Shown piece after piece: positions 1 to 8,586 of a stretch of 64,000 bases of DNA. Each line of letters opens with the position of its first letter. Position 1 is the first letter of the stretch. Both the position numbers and the translations under genes were made by a program. Source of the DNA: Microcoleus vaginatus_C (GTDB lineage: Bacteria; Cyanobacteriota; Cyanobacteriia; Cyanobacteriales; Microcoleaceae); NCBI GenBank assembly GCA_040004035.1, contig JAMPLN010000005.1, one strand, 5' to 3'. Under the pieces are notes generated by a model that did no database searches, was not told where the DNA came from, and saw only the letters and a list, made by a program, of their open reading frames with translations.

Positions 1-375
1 GTGGCCGCTACTGTTCATCCACCCTTCTATGACTTGTTCAGGTGTAGAATATCCTACACCAATATTTTCCGCTGCACCAGAAAATTTATAACCCGTTGCG
101 GTAATCCGACTTCCGATTGACGAACCATCTTTTCCGGTATGGTCAAAGAAGTCTTGCAATGCCATGTTTTGGCTGTGATTTGCCGCCGCATTTAGTAACT
201 GAGTATTTAAAATTAGCGGCGACAAACTCAATTTGCTGCGTTCGATGTTAGTAAGTTCTAAAACTCTATTAATAAAGTTTTGATTGGTTGGGCTTTGTGC
301 AGTTTGAGATGCCGCTCGCTCTTGTGTTAAAATGTCCAAGGACTGAGAACCGGAATTGGGTAGTTGTTCAAGCAT
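1..375 (-). CDS. CAP-superfamily (SCP-like) protein, 3' part cut by window edge
   Basis: An open frame starts with ATG at 375 and runs to base 1 without a stop (125 codons), so the C-terminus lies outside the window. The translation has features of the bacterial CAP/SCP-PR1 domain: an alpha-helical stretch with ALNAAAN-type spacing (LLNAAANHSQNMA), the motif FFDHTGKDGSS, the ENIGVGYS segment and a terminal GWMNSSGH. The histidines of the DH and SGH motifs correspond to the conserved cavity residues of CAP domains. Such proteins are usually secreted or cell-surface in bacteria. No signal peptide is visible in the first residues, so export is uncertain. An in-frame stop lies a short way upstream of the ATG and no clear Shine-Dalgarno was seen. 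Confidence 0.8.
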   Translation of the reverse strand, partial: MLEQLPNSGSQSLDILTQERAASQTAQSPTNQNFINRVLELTNIERSKLSLSPLILNTQLLNAAANHSQNMALQDFFDHTGKDGSSIGSRITATGYKFSGAAENIGVGYSTPEQVIEGWMNSSGH

Positions 376-879
376 GGGGATGATAAACAGTTTTAAGACT
401 TGGTTTTGCTGGTAGATGGCTTACCGTCTTAACGATAGTTTCCCCGATCGCTAGGTGGCTGGACACAATTCAATAATTGTGTTAATCCCTGCCGCTGCTG
501 TATCTATTTTGATTATAGCTGTTGTCAAAGTGTGGATGTCAAGAGCCCGGCTATGATTGGGAAAGGGAAGAGTACGCTCGAATTTAAGGATAGTTTCAAA
601 GGAATTTGCGATCGGCCCTGGCATCAATACAATTTTAGATTTTAGATTTTAGATTTTTCCTGATTAGTATGGTTTGCGCGGCGCACCCAGCCCGCTGGCT
701 GGCTAGAAACCCGGTTTCTACGATTTTTGCAGAGAGGAACGACAAATATAGGAAGAAACCGGGTTTCTGAATTCTGTGTGCGATCGCGAACAGAGTTGTT
801 ACTAGAACCCGCACAAAAAATTCTAAATTAATTCAAAATTCACAACCGCGCAGGGTTGTTCGCGATCGCCAAAGCAATC
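376..879. repeat. Gene-free stretch with palindromic and heptamer repeats
   Basis: No gene is seen here. It contains a TTTTAGA heptamer run at 633-657 and two near-identical 15-bp palindromes at 705-719 (AGAAACCCGGTTTCT) and 754-768 (AGAAACCGGGTTTCT) separated by 34 bp, which could also pair with each other into a larger hairpin. HIP1-like GCGATCGC sites flank it. This looks like repeat-rich spacer between two minus-strand genes. Confidence 0.7.
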
Positions 880-1554
880 TCAAGATTTCAAACTATTCTC
901 TTGTCCGGCTTTAGCCTCCTGAGCAACTTGCTCAACCTCATCTTTGGCGAGAATTGCCAAAGCTGTCTCTGCTTCTGCACCGCCCAACCGCCGCAAAGCT
1001 TGGGCGACTCTGTAACGGATCTGCCAATCTGCATTGGAAGCGTAGGGAAGCAGCAGCGGCAGCGCGCGTTTATCTCCCAATTCACCTAATGCGCTGATGG
1101 CAATGGTTTGGATCAATTCGTTTTCAGAAGTCAGGGCATTTTCTAACATTGGAAAAGCTTTCGGATCTCCCATTTCTCCCAAAGCAGCAATGATGCTCAG
1201 TTGCACCAACCATTCAGAGGTACTGCTATAAACTTGCTGCAAATCTTCTAAAGCATCGGTTAATTTCAATGCGCCCAAAGCATCGGCTGCTGCTGCTTGC
1301 ACGTCGGGTTCGGGGTCGTTGTTCAAGCTGTTTCGCAGTACCTCTAAAGCGTTCGGCAGATTCTGCGTGCCGAGGGTTGATATTTGGCTGACTGCTGCGT
1401 AGCGAACCCGGACGTTTTGGTCGCCGATCGCAATTTGAATTAGTTTATAGGCGATCGCGGGTTCGAGTTGCCGCAGTTGGTTGACTGCTCGCAGCCTTTC
1501 GCCAAAATCCTCGGAATTCAGCAATTGTTCGACAGACTCAGGGGTAATGCTCAT
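880..1554 (-). CDS. nblB: HEAT-repeat protein, probable phycobilisome degradation protein NblB
   Basis: The 224-aa protein consists almost entirely of HEAT-like alpha-helical repeats of about 31 residues (for example VRVRYAAVSQISTLG, VQAAAADALGALK, IQTIAISALGELGDKRA, WQIRYRVAQALRRLGG). Length, the N-terminus beginning MSITPESVEQLL and the C-terminal AKDEVEQVAQEAK match the cyanobacterial NblB family as I remember it. NblB is related to CpcE-type bilin lyases and is needed for phycobilisome breakdown during nutrient starvation. No phycobilisome genes lie nearby, so the functional call rests only on similarity. A TTTTAGA tandem repeat begins right in front of the start codon (1558-1589). Confidence 0.7.
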   Translation of the reverse strand: MSITPESVEQLLNSEDFGERLRAVNQLRQLEPAIAYKLIQIAIGDQNVRVRYAAVSQISTLGTQNLPNALEVLRNSLNNDPEPDVQAAAADALGALKLTDALEDLQQVYSSTSEWLVQLSIIAALGEMGDPKAFPMLENALTSENELIQTIAISALGELGDKRALPLLLPYASNADWQIRYRVAQALRRLGGAEAETALAILAKDEVEQVAQEAKAGQENSLKS

Positions 1555-1557
1555 CGG

Positions 1558-1589
1558 ATTTTAGATTTTAGATTTTAGATTTTAGATTT
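1558..1589. repeat. TTTTAGA heptamer tandem repeat
   Basis: About four and a half direct copies of the heptamer TTTTAGA lie immediately upstream of the nblB start codon, where a ribosome binding site would be expected. The same heptamer recurs at 633, 11958, 15397, 21447 and 61905, and as two reverse-complement units near 35730. Confidence 0.9.
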
Positions 1590-1674
1590 GGTAATTGGTA
1601 ATTGCCAAAAGTGAGCGAGATTGAAAGAGCGATCGGCTCGTTTTCTGATACAGTCCTGGAACTGCAAAAGCTAA

Positions 1675-2136
1675 TTAAGACTCGGCCGCCATCGCTCGAA
1701 TAATATCTCCCCTAGTGAGGATGCCGATTACTTTGCCCCCAGCATCGACTACTGGCAATCGGTGGATGCTGCGATCGTGCATCAGTTTTGCAGCTTCTGG
1801 GAGAGATTTGTCGGGATCGATGGTAACTGGCTCTTTACTCATCGCTTCTCCTACTGTTTGCCCTAAAGCCTTGTGGAGTTCTCGCTCATAACGACCTGGA
1901 TTTTCTAGGTAAATCACGCTGTCGAGCACCATGATATAAGCGGGCGGAGTTACGCCGGTTTCCCGCCACATCAAGTCGGTTTCGGAGATGACTCCTACCA
2001 ACAAGTCATTCTCATCTACGACGGGAAGACCGCTAATGCGTCGATCGGCTAAAATTTTAATCGCTTCGTTCAAGGGCATTTCGGGTCGCGCCAAAATCGG
2101 CTCGCGGCTCATTACATCGGCTACTGTTTTTGGCAT
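1675..2136 (-). CDS. CBS-domain pair protein
   Basis: The 153-aa protein is a tandem of two CBS motifs: residues about 7-65 (VADVMSREPILARPEMPL...GLPVVDENDLLVGVISETDL) and about 95-150 (VGEAMSKEPVTIDPDKSL...HRLPVVDAGGKVIGILTRGDI). CBS pairs (Bateman modules) bind adenosine nucleotides and act as regulatory sensors. No catalytic domain is attached, so it is a stand-alone module, a common type in cyanobacteria. The partner is unknown. It is monocistronic, with a 120-bp gap to the downstream nblB on the same strand. Confidence 0.9.
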   Translation of the reverse strand: MPKTVADVMSREPILARPEMPLNEAIKILADRRISGLPVVDENDLLVGVISETDLMWRETGVTPPAYIMVLDSVIYLENPGRYERELHKALGQTVGEAMSKEPVTIDPDKSLPEAAKLMHDRSIHRLPVVDAGGKVIGILTRGDIIRAMAAES

Positions 2137-2381
2137 GATTAGCGGTTGATTGAGTTGTTGCTCTAAATCAGATCATATAGGGAAAGCGTGACAGAGACTG
2201 AAGAAAAGCAGCTCTGCTGAAGGGATTCGTGAGAAGGTAGAAGAAAGGAAAAAGTTTGAATGCCAGAATTTTGCTCTTTTTTTCGATCGCACTATAAAAT
2301 TCTGCCGTTTGCCTCCCTCCGGCGAGCGATATGCCTGACAAGATTGTTAAAATATGTTAAAGAGCGGATAAATCCTTACCA

Positions 2382-2708
2382 ATGCCCGAATCTCCAGCCC
2401 AAGAACCAGACTCCCAACCAGAAGCGCGCTGTATATTGGTTTGCCAATATCAATCTTGCCTAAAACATGGTTCAGCAGCAGTGCTAGCTGCTTTTGAAGC
2501 TCAACAAGTTGCAGGGGTAACAGTTGAGGCTACTAGCTGTCAGGGACAGTGCACCACTGGCCCGACTGTACGAGTTACCCCGGACGAAATTTGGTATTGT
2601 CGAGTTAAACCTAGTGATGTACCCTTAATTGTGGAAGAGCACCTCAAAGAGGGAAAACCTGTAGAGGCGCTGTTTAATCCGAGAATTCATGCGCGTTATT
2701 ATTATTAA
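2382..2708 (+). CDS. Thioredoxin-like [2Fe-2S] ferredoxin
   Basis: A 108-aa protein of the small (2Fe-2S) ferredoxin/NuoE-like thioredoxin-fold family. The four likely cluster ligands are C21 and C26 (VCQYQSC) and C53 and C57 (TSCQGQCTTGP), the usual C-x4-C...C-x3-C arrangement. The first 15 residues are a polar extension. It probably works as a soluble electron carrier; the redox partner cannot be inferred. It lies 75 bp upstream of a D,D-carboxypeptidase gene on the same strand, with no obvious functional link. Confidence 0.88.
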   Translation: MPESPAQEPDSQPEARCILVCQYQSCLKHGSAAVLAAFEAQQVAGVTVEATSCQGQCTTGPTVRVTPDEIWYCRVKPSDVPLIVEEHLKEGKPVEALFNPRIHARYYY

Positions 2709-2783
2709 GATTGACTTGATTCGGTGAAACTTCCAAGCTCTGGCGCATCTAATTTTAATAGTTATTGTTAAGGAACTGGTACT

Positions 2784-4232
2784 TTGAAACTCCAAGGAAT
2801 TGCGCTTAGTTTGTTAGTCCTAATTCTGGGGCGTCCGTCGGCGGTTGCTGCTCAAACGTCTGCGGTTTCTGGGGATATTTGTCCTGGGGAATTGGGAGCG
2901 CAAGTAGATGCGATCGCCAATCGTCCGGAATTTAGTCGATCGCGCTGGGGCATTTTGATTCAACCTCTATCTTCTACTACTACTCTCTACAGCCGCGACG
3001 CCCAAAAATATTTTATTCCAGCATCAAATGCCAAGCTGCTAACTACAGCCGCTGCTTTGCAGAAACTCGGTGCAGATTTTCGGATTAAGACATCGGTTTA
3101 CAGCGGCGAAAATGGGAGTTTGTACGTTGCCGGCCGGGGAGATCCGAGCATTGCTGAGGCTCAGTTGAAATCTTTGGCGCAGCAGTTGAAGCAGCGGGGA
3201 ATCAGTCAAGTTAACCAGTTGATTGGCGATGACAGCTATTTTCAAGGCAGTGCAGTCAATCCGAATTGGGAATGGGAAGACGCGCAAGCGGGTTACGGAG
3301 CGCCGATTAACAGTTTAATTTTCAATCAAAACGCGATCGACCTTCTCTTGTCCCCGCAGGCAATCGGGCAACCTCTGAAAGTTACTTTTGCCGAACCAAA
3401 GCTGGCAAATCAGTGGCAACTTCAGAACAATACTGTTACCGTCGCTCAAAACGAATCTGAGTTTATTGAAGTTGGCCGGGAGTTCGATCGACCTATAATT
3501 CGAGTGAGCGGACAGTTGAAAGTTGGTGGCGAACCTGAATCAGCTTATGTCGCAGTTGTCAACCCCGCTAATAATTTTTTGCAGTATTTTCAAGAAGCCC
3601 TGGTGGCTGAGGGAATTCCTGTTAAACAGGCTTTAGTTGCATCGGCTTCTCGCAATTTAAATGAAGAATTAGCAACCGTTGAATCGCCGCCGCTGGCGGA
3701 ATTGGTGAGAGAAACTAATCGCGAAAGTAACAATCTTTATGCAGAAGTTTTATTGAGATTGCTGGGAAAATTTACAGACAAGATGCCTGTGCCACAAGAG
3801 GATACAGGTGAAAGCGGTTTGAAAGAGCTAAAGGCAGTTTTAACTCAATTAGGAGTAAATCCAAACAGCTACATATTAGCCGACGGTTCCGGCTTGTCTC
3901 GGCACAATTTAATTACTCCAGAAGCCTTAGTGGAAACTTTGAGATTTATGGCCAATTCACCTGCTGCATCTCTTTACCGCCAGTCACTGCCGATCGCTGG
4001 GGAGAGCGGCACTTTGAAAAATCGCTTCAATAATACACCAAACCGCGTAAATTTGCAAGCAAAAACAGGAACTATGAGTGGAGTTTCGGCGCTGTCGGGA
4101 TATATCGAAGTTCCGAATTACGAGCCGCTGGTGTTTAGCATTATCGTCAATCAATCTGACCTATCGACTGCAAAAATGCGATCGGCAACGGACGAAATTG
4201 TGCTATTATTGAATCGCCTGCGTCGCTGTTAA
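2784..4232 (+). CDS. dacB: D-alanyl-D-alanine carboxypeptidase/endopeptidase (PBP4/DacB family)
   Basis: The 482-aa protein has an N-terminal signal peptide (about residues 1-23, ending VAAQ) and the three penicillin-binding motifs of class C PBPs: SxxK as S81-N-A-K84, SxN-like SGLSRHN near residue 368, and KTG near residue 426 (LQAKTGTMSG). This family trims pentapeptides or cleaves peptide cross-links in periplasmic peptidoglycan. The start is a TTG at 2784, chosen because AAGGA sits about 10 bases upstream and the signal peptide begins directly there. Length fits the family (about 450-490 aa). Confidence 0.93.
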   Translation: MKLQGIALSLLVLILGRPSAVAAQTSAVSGDICPGELGAQVDAIANRPEFSRSRWGILIQPLSSTTTLYSRDAQKYFIPASNAKLLTTAAALQKLGADFRIKTSVYSGENGSLYVAGRGDPSIAEAQLKSLAQQLKQRGISQVNQLIGDDSYFQGSAVNPNWEWEDAQAGYGAPINSLIFNQNAIDLLLSPQAIGQPLKVTFAEPKLANQWQLQNNTVTVAQNESEFIEVGREFDRPIIRVSGQLKVGGEPESAYVAVVNPANNFLQYFQEALVAEGIPVKQALVASASRNLNEELATVESPPLAELVRETNRESNNLYAEVLLRLLGKFTDKMPVPQEDTGESGLKELKAVLTQLGVNPNSYILADGSGLSRHNLITPEALVETLRFMANSPAASLYRQSLPIAGESGTLKNRFNNTPNRVNLQAKTGTMSGVSALSGYIEVPNYEPLVFSIIVNQSDLSTAKMRSATDEIVLLLNRLRRC

Positions 4233-4449
4233 AACAACAGATTTAAGGTGAGAAAGTTAACCTCAGTAGTTACACCTAAAACACCGGACACCCCAAAACC
4301 CTACAAGTTTTAAGTTTCATTAGATTGGAGCGGCGGGGATCGAAAAGCAGCTACAATAAAAGTAGAAAAATTAACACCATTGGGACGTTTTAGCCTGCTA
4401 CCAGTCGGCGGGTTCTGTACTTCCCGAAAATAAGTCTAACTTTCCAACT

Positions 4450-5346
4450 ATGAATTCTTTCGATTCCGAACAGCAACACATCTTTGTCGAAACCAATAAC
4501 ATCCGCCTGCACTGCGTTTCTCAAGGAGAAGGCGAGCTTGTTCTCCTCCTGCATGGGTTTCCAGAGTTTTGGTACTCTTGGCGTCATCAAATTCCTGCTT
4601 TAGCGCGTCATTTCAAGGTTGTGGTGCCGGATTTGCGGGGCTACAACGATTCCGACAAGCCGGAAAGCGGCTATGATTTAGATACGCTGAGCGCCGATAT
4701 TCGCGGTTTGATTGCGAGCCTCGGTTATACAAAAGCTCACGTTGTAGGTCATGATTGGGGAGGGGCGATTGCGTGGCACTTAGCTCAAAAATTCCCTGAA
4801 CAACTCAACCGCTTGGCAATTTTAAACGCTCCGCACCCGCAGCGGTTCATGCAGGAAATGGCGAGCAATTTAGATCAAATCCGCCGCAGTTGGTACGTTT
4901 TGGCATTTCAGGTTCCCGGCATTCCGGAATTGTTGATCCGGCAAAACTTGAAAGATTTTGTTCACAATGTTTTCCAAGGACAAGCTGTTCGCAAAGGCTC
5001 TTTTAGCGCTGAGGAAACTAAGATTTATCAGACTGCTTTAGAAAAGCCGGGAGTATTAGCCGCCGCTATCAATTATTACCGTCAGATGTTTCACCCGCAG
5101 AGGCTTTGGAATTTGGGGCAGAAATTAGAACCTGTGACAGTGCCTACTTTGGTGCTTTGGGGAGAAGAAGATGCGTTTTTGAGCCACAAACTGGTAGAAG
5201 GTTTAGATAGATTAATTACGGCTCCGTTTAAGTTGAAATTAGTTCCTCACTGTGGTCACTGGATTCAGCAGGAAGCGCCGCAAACGGTGAATCGAGAATT
5301 GCTGAGTTTTCTGAGAAATTCTTCTCGTTCTGTGGCTTTGGCATAG
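4450..5346 (+). CDS. Alpha/beta-hydrolase, epoxide-hydrolase type
   Basis: The 298-aa protein has the full alpha/beta-hydrolase signature of the epoxide hydrolase/haloalkane dehalogenase group: HGFPEFWYSWRHQ (oxyanion HGFPE, residues 35-39), DLRGYNDSDKP, the nucleophile elbow GHDWGG with Asp102 as the nucleophile, a late acidic residue in WGEEDAFL and the catalytic histidine in PHCGHWIQQEAP. An aspartate nucleophile implies an ester intermediate as in soluble epoxide hydrolases. The substrate cannot be told from sequence; a dehalogenase is the main alternative. A strong stem-loop follows the stop codon. Confidence 0.9.
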   Translation: MNSFDSEQQHIFVETNNIRLHCVSQGEGELVLLLHGFPEFWYSWRHQIPALARHFKVVVPDLRGYNDSDKPESGYDLDTLSADIRGLIASLGYTKAHVVGHDWGGAIAWHLAQKFPEQLNRLAILNAPHPQRFMQEMASNLDQIRRSWYVLAFQVPGIPELLIRQNLKDFVHNVFQGQAVRKGSFSAEETKIYQTALEKPGVLAAAINYYRQMFHPQRLWNLGQKLEPVTVPTLVLWGEEDAFLSHKLVEGLDRLITAPFKLKLVPHCGHWIQQEAPQTVNRELLSFLRNSSRSVALA

Positions 5347-5367
5347 AAGGTTTTAAACATTGCAAAT

Positions 5368-5400
5368 GAAAACCCGGTTGTACAGCTAAACCGGGTTTTC
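5368..5400 (+). terminator. Stem-loop terminator after the hydrolase gene
   Basis: GAAAACCCGGTT pairs with AACCGGGTTTTC around a short loop, 22 bases after the hydrolase stop codon; the descending arm ends in a T-run. Stem and position fit an intrinsic terminator. The stem sequence resembles the palindromes at 705-768, so it may be an exapted repeat. Confidence 0.75.
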
Positions 5401-5495
5401 ATCTGTCTAGGGATAGGTTTTTTTTAGGGTGTGTTGTGCCTAGAGTTTCTGGATTACCAGAGAATTCAAGCTAGCTGACGCACCCTACTTATTGA

Positions 5496-5720
5496 TCAGT
5501 CCCAGAGCAAATTTTCTTGGATCAGCAGTGCAATCATCGCAGTTCTGGAACAAACACCGAGTTTGATAAAAATCCGCCTCACGTAAGTAGCAACCGTCCA
5601 GTGACTGATATTTAAATTTTTGGCAATACATTTGTTTGGCAGGCCTTGGGCTACTAATTGCGCGATCGCTCTTTCCCGTGGACTCAGGCTAATTTCCGGT
5701 TTGTAACTTTTGCTTTGCAT
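5496..5720 (-). CDS. LuxR-type (GerE) HTH regulator, single domain
   Basis: The 74-aa protein is essentially only the LuxR C-terminal DNA-binding domain (LSPRERAIAQLVAQGLPNKCIAKNLNISHWTVATYVRRIFIKLGV). No receiver or ligand-binding domain is attached, so it cannot be controlled in the usual way. It lies 29 bp downstream of a Coq4-like gene on the same strand and is probably co-transcribed. Stand-alone GerE-domain regulators of this size are common in cyanobacteria. Targets are unknown. Confidence 0.87.
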   Translation of the reverse strand: MQSKSYKPEISLSPRERAIAQLVAQGLPNKCIAKNLNISHWTVATYVRRIFIKLGVCSRTAMIALLIQENLLWD

Positions 5721-5749
5721 ACTTTTGCAGTGAGGTAACGAGTTAAAAT

Positions 5750-6223
5750 CTAATCAATTAAGGGTAGAATTCCGAGTTTTTCTCGAACTTCAGATAAAGG
5801 AGTTTCCCAATCAGATGCAACGTCCCAATTAATTAACCGAGTGGCTAATTTTCCGTGTTTTAAGCCTTTGATAATTTGTCCGATCGCGCATTTGCCGCCG
5901 ATCAGTCCAACTAACACTAAAATCGCACAAGAAGGACGAAATACTTGAGCGCGAGTAAACGCTTGAAGTACCAATTCATCTTCTGTTGAAGCTGAAAGAC
6001 CGGTCAGCACGTGCCAAACGTCGTGGTTTCGCTGAATCCAGTCTCCCGATGCGATCGGCTCAAAGCCTTGTTCGTCTAGAAATCGCGCCACTTCGCACCC
6101 TAATGTTCCTGCTGGCAGTTGGCGCAATTTTGCCAAGTCTATTTCAAAATGTCGATCGCTCTCAATTTGAGGATTAATTGTTTGAGCCATCTTTAATATA
6201 ACTCCTAATTGACCGTCAGCCAT
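5750..6223 (-). CDS. Coq4-like family protein
   Basis: The 157-aa protein carries the HDxxH-(x11)-E signature of the Coq4 family (H-D-V-W-H, then E eleven residues later, about residues 66-82), which in eukaryotic Coq4 binds a metal ion and is linked to ubiquinone biosynthesis. It is shorter than mitochondrial Coq4. Cyanobacteria make plastoquinone, not ubiquinone, so the role is open; a lipid- or quinone-related function is only inference. AAGGGAG stands 8 bases before the ATG and supports the start; an alternative ATG lies 11 codons in. It precedes a LuxR-type regulator. Confidence 0.75.
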   Translation of the reverse strand: MADGQLGVILKMAQTINPQIESDRHFEIDLAKLRQLPAGTLGCEVARFLDEQGFEPIASGDWIQRNHDVWHVLTGLSASTEDELVLQAFTRAQVFRPSCAILVLVGLIGGKCAIGQIIKGLKHGKLATRLINWDVASDWETPLSEVREKLGILPLID

Positions 6224-6790
6224 AATTTATTCTCCCTTCAACAATGATTTAAGTTTCGAGCAAATTAATTTATGTTGGTCAAGTTCATTTTTGCGCTGAA
6301 TCAATACGATTTTTTTACTGGCTGAACTTAGAAATCGTATTTTCTGTCAAAGCAATCGGCTGTCAGGAGCTTTTACATTTCTTTACAAGCATTCTTAGAT
6401 TTGAAATCTGCTACCTGTAAAAATCGCCCTAGTGTTTGGAATCCCAACTTGACTCACCGGGAAGTACCAGTAAAATCCACAGTATTTAGCGGTGATCGGA
6501 ACCCCCTTACTTACGTATATAAATTTATTCTGCTGCTAATTATTGGAACTTGCAATGAGTCAGAAGTGGAAGCTTGTAGGCATCGTGATGCAAGTGCATA
6601 CAAGTGAAGAGAGTGGAAGAGAGCTGAAGCAAGGTGAAGTTATGCAGAGTTGATGCCGGGGATAGTCCGCACGCAGGGTCAGACGAGTGCGCTGTCGCTC
6701 AAATGAGTGTCACTCATTTGAGCGACTGGTCAAGTATTTTCACCAACAGCTATAAATAAAGTAGAGATTCATATCATACAAGGTGTTGCT
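6224..6790. other. 567-bp gene-free region
   Basis: This divergent spacer between the Coq4-like gene and the secreted protein gene contains no convincing gene. A 68-codon frame at 6401 has no family features. Its main structure is the perfect hairpin at 6694-6726. Confidence 0.6.
6694..6726. promoter_or_regulatory. Perfect 15-bp inverted repeat upstream of a secreted protein gene
   Basis: GTCGCTCAAATGAGT and its exact complement flank the 3-base spacer GTC. The centre is about 80 bases before the GTG start at 6791. It could be an operator, an mRNA leader hairpin or a terminator-like element. There is no T-run, which argues against an intrinsic terminator. The function is not determined. Confidence 0.6.
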
Positions 6791-7510
6791 GTGAAAAAAC
6801 TTTCCATTTTGTTATCCACAGGAGTTGTGTCATTAATTTGGTGCGCTGCTGCTAGCGCTACCACTTATGTTAATCCTAACGGTAAAACTACTTTAAACTT
6901 GTCAGAAAAAGGAAACAATCGCAGCGGTTTTTACTTGACCAAAGTAGGCAATCGGGAATTTTTGGGCAATATTCAAATTACCCGTTCCGAAGGAGCAGCA
7001 GGCTCTTACTATTACAATGGGACTTTCAAAGACAGTGCGACCGGCCCTGGCCGAAAAATTGTTTGTTCTGGAGATATTGCCATTGTCAGGCGTCAAGTTG
7101 GAAGAAGCAGCCAATTGGGAGCCGAAGTTACTTGGAAGGTGAAAGCAGGAGAAAATTGTCCTTCTATTGGCCAGACATTTAAAGTAAATTTAGTCGAAGC
7201 TTTACCGCGTCCTAATGCAAGTGGCGACTATACTTCTAGCAATGCTAATACTTGGTCGAGTCCAACAAATGGTTTTGTAACTTGGCCTGCTTGGCGAGTC
7301 ACCTCGCGAGATGGACAACTCAACTGTCGCAAGACCGCAAACGGAGCAATTCAACAAGTTTACCGCGCGGAGAAAGATACAGTTGCTGCTGAACTCAGGG
7401 GAGCAAATGCTATTACGATGGCGAACGGTCAACCCTGGTTGCTCACAAGACAAGGCTGTTATGTGCGCGCTAATTCTCAATACATTCAGCCAGTTTCTAT
7501 GCCTGAATAA
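6791..7510 (+). CDS. Secreted protein of unknown function with SH3-like C-terminal part
   Basis: The 239-aa protein begins with a typical signal peptide (residues 1-23; KK, hydrophobic core, ASATT cleavage zone). The mature part is beta-rich. It contains a segment with two cysteines (KIVCSGD and ENCPSIG) that may form a disulphide, and a C-terminal part (about 180-235: GQLNCRKTANGAIQQVYR...WLLTRQGCYVRANSQYI) that looks like the bacterial SH3 fold found in cyanobacterial exported proteins. The start codon is GTG, preceded by AAGGTG. The function is not recognised; it is probably periplasmic or extracellular. Confidence 0.75.
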   Translation: MKKLSILLSTGVVSLIWCAAASATTYVNPNGKTTLNLSEKGNNRSGFYLTKVGNREFLGNIQITRSEGAAGSYYYNGTFKDSATGPGRKIVCSGDIAIVRRQVGRSSQLGAEVTWKVKAGENCPSIGQTFKVNLVEALPRPNASGDYTSSNANTWSSPTNGFVTWPAWRVTSRDGQLNCRKTANGAIQQVYRAEKDTVAAELRGANAITMANGQPWLLTRQGCYVRANSQYIQPVSMPE

Positions 7511-8063
7511 GTGATCGTAAGTAGGGAGCATCTCAATGAAAGCAGCCAAGCCCAAAATTGGAGTTTTGATGCCAGAGGCAGAAGGCAGAAGGCAGAAGGA
7601 AGGAGCCAGAAGAAGTATTTTTACAAATATGAGAGGCTCCCAGTTCCGCTGTCAGAGCCACGCGGCTGACCAAAAGACATGAATCCAGTTTAGAAGGAGT
7701 ATTTTGAAAACAATTCTGTTGCGATAAGCTGTTGTGGGATTTAAATTGTCTGTCAAAAAACAATAAAACTGTTGTGGGGTGGGCGTCCCGCCCGCCTCGA
7801 ATATGCAATTTAAATAAAAAGTCCGCGTTATTTTGTGGCTTCACTACTAAACAATCGATAACTGCATAACAATTGCCATGCCAAGGAGTACCCTCTCATC
7901 CCTGTTTATTCTGCAAAAGTTACATAGCGTGACAAAAGTTACGCTCGCCGGTTAAATAGAAACTCGCTATCGTCATTAAATTAAAATTAAACTGCTCAAA
8001 GAATCGCCGACTTTCCTGTTAAACAAAAACGCCGCACCATAGCTAAGCAGGCTAAGGAGGATG
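7511..8063. other. 553-bp gene-free region with short repeats
   Basis: No supported gene. It contains a GGCAGAA heptamer run near 7575-7600, and near 7770-7800 the phrase TGTGGGGTGGGCGTCCCGCCCGCC, which recurs with variations at about 29025 and 49835 and is a dispersed palindromic motif. A 103-codon minus-strand frame here consists of this repeat material. Confidence 0.6.
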
Positions 8064-8330
8064 TCAATCCGAATAGTGGTATCGACAAGAGATAATCGTT
8101 AGATACTCGTCATCCACAGCATAAACTAATCGATTCGTATCATCAATTCGCCGCGACCAAAAACCAGCCAGATTCTCCCTCAGTGGTTCGGGCTTTCCGC
8201 TCCCCTCAAACGGCAATCGGATTGTTGCCTCAATTAGCTTGTTAATTCGTTTTAACGTTTTCTTGTCTTGCCCTTGCCAATATAAATAATCGCCCCAAGC
8301 CTCATCCGTCCATGCTAACTTTCTAGTCAT
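8064..8330 (-). CDS. yoeB: YoeB/Txe-family mRNA interferase toxin
   Basis: The 88-aa protein matches the YoeB family: W-x-D-E-A-W-x-D-Y-xx-W near the N-terminus, KLIEATIRLPFEGSGKPEPLRE, FWSRRIDDTNRLVYAV and the C-terminal IISCRYHYSD. YoeB binds the ribosome and cleaves mRNA at the A site. The glutamate, arginine and C-terminal HY residues used in catalysis are present, so it should be active. It overlaps its antitoxin gene by 8 bp and is translated from the same transcript. Confidence 0.95.
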   Translation of the reverse strand: MTRKLAWTDEAWGDYLYWQGQDKKTLKRINKLIEATIRLPFEGSGKPEPLRENLAGFWSRRIDDTNRLVYAVDDEYLTIISCRYHYSD

Positions 8331-8577
8331 CCAACAAATTTCGCTCTACCACTTTCCCCTGCTTAAACTGAGCAATAGAACGCTCCAAATGGGCAGCATT
8401 GGCGGGAGATTTGAGTAAATGAACTGTTTCCAGCAAACTATTAAAGAACTCTAGCGACATCACCACAGCATCCTCCGCATCCCGTCTAGTGATGATGGTA
8501 TAGTCCGTATCTTCCACTACTCTGTCTAAAACAGCCTTGAGGTTATTTCTCGCTTCGCTAAAAGAAACAATATTCAT
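8323..8577 (-). CDS. yefM: YefM/Phd-family antitoxin
   Basis: The 84-aa protein has the Phd/YefM N-terminal DNA-binding part (VSFSEARNNLKAVLDRVVEDTDYTIITRRDAEDAVVMSLEFFNSLLET) followed by an acidic, flexible C-terminal toxin-binding tail. It neutralises YoeB and represses the operon together with it. It is first in the operon, 9 bp downstream of a TTGTAC/GTACAA palindrome that overlaps the promoter. Confidence 0.95.
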   Translation of the reverse strand: MNIVSFSEARNNLKAVLDRVVEDTDYTIITRRDAEDAVVMSLEFFNSLLETVHLLKSPANAAHLERSIAQFKQGKVVERNLLDD

Positions 8578-8586
8578 GTAGTTGAC

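Noticed and set aside
7533..7844. 103-codon minus-strand frame
   Set aside because: It consists of palindromic and heptamer repeat DNA.
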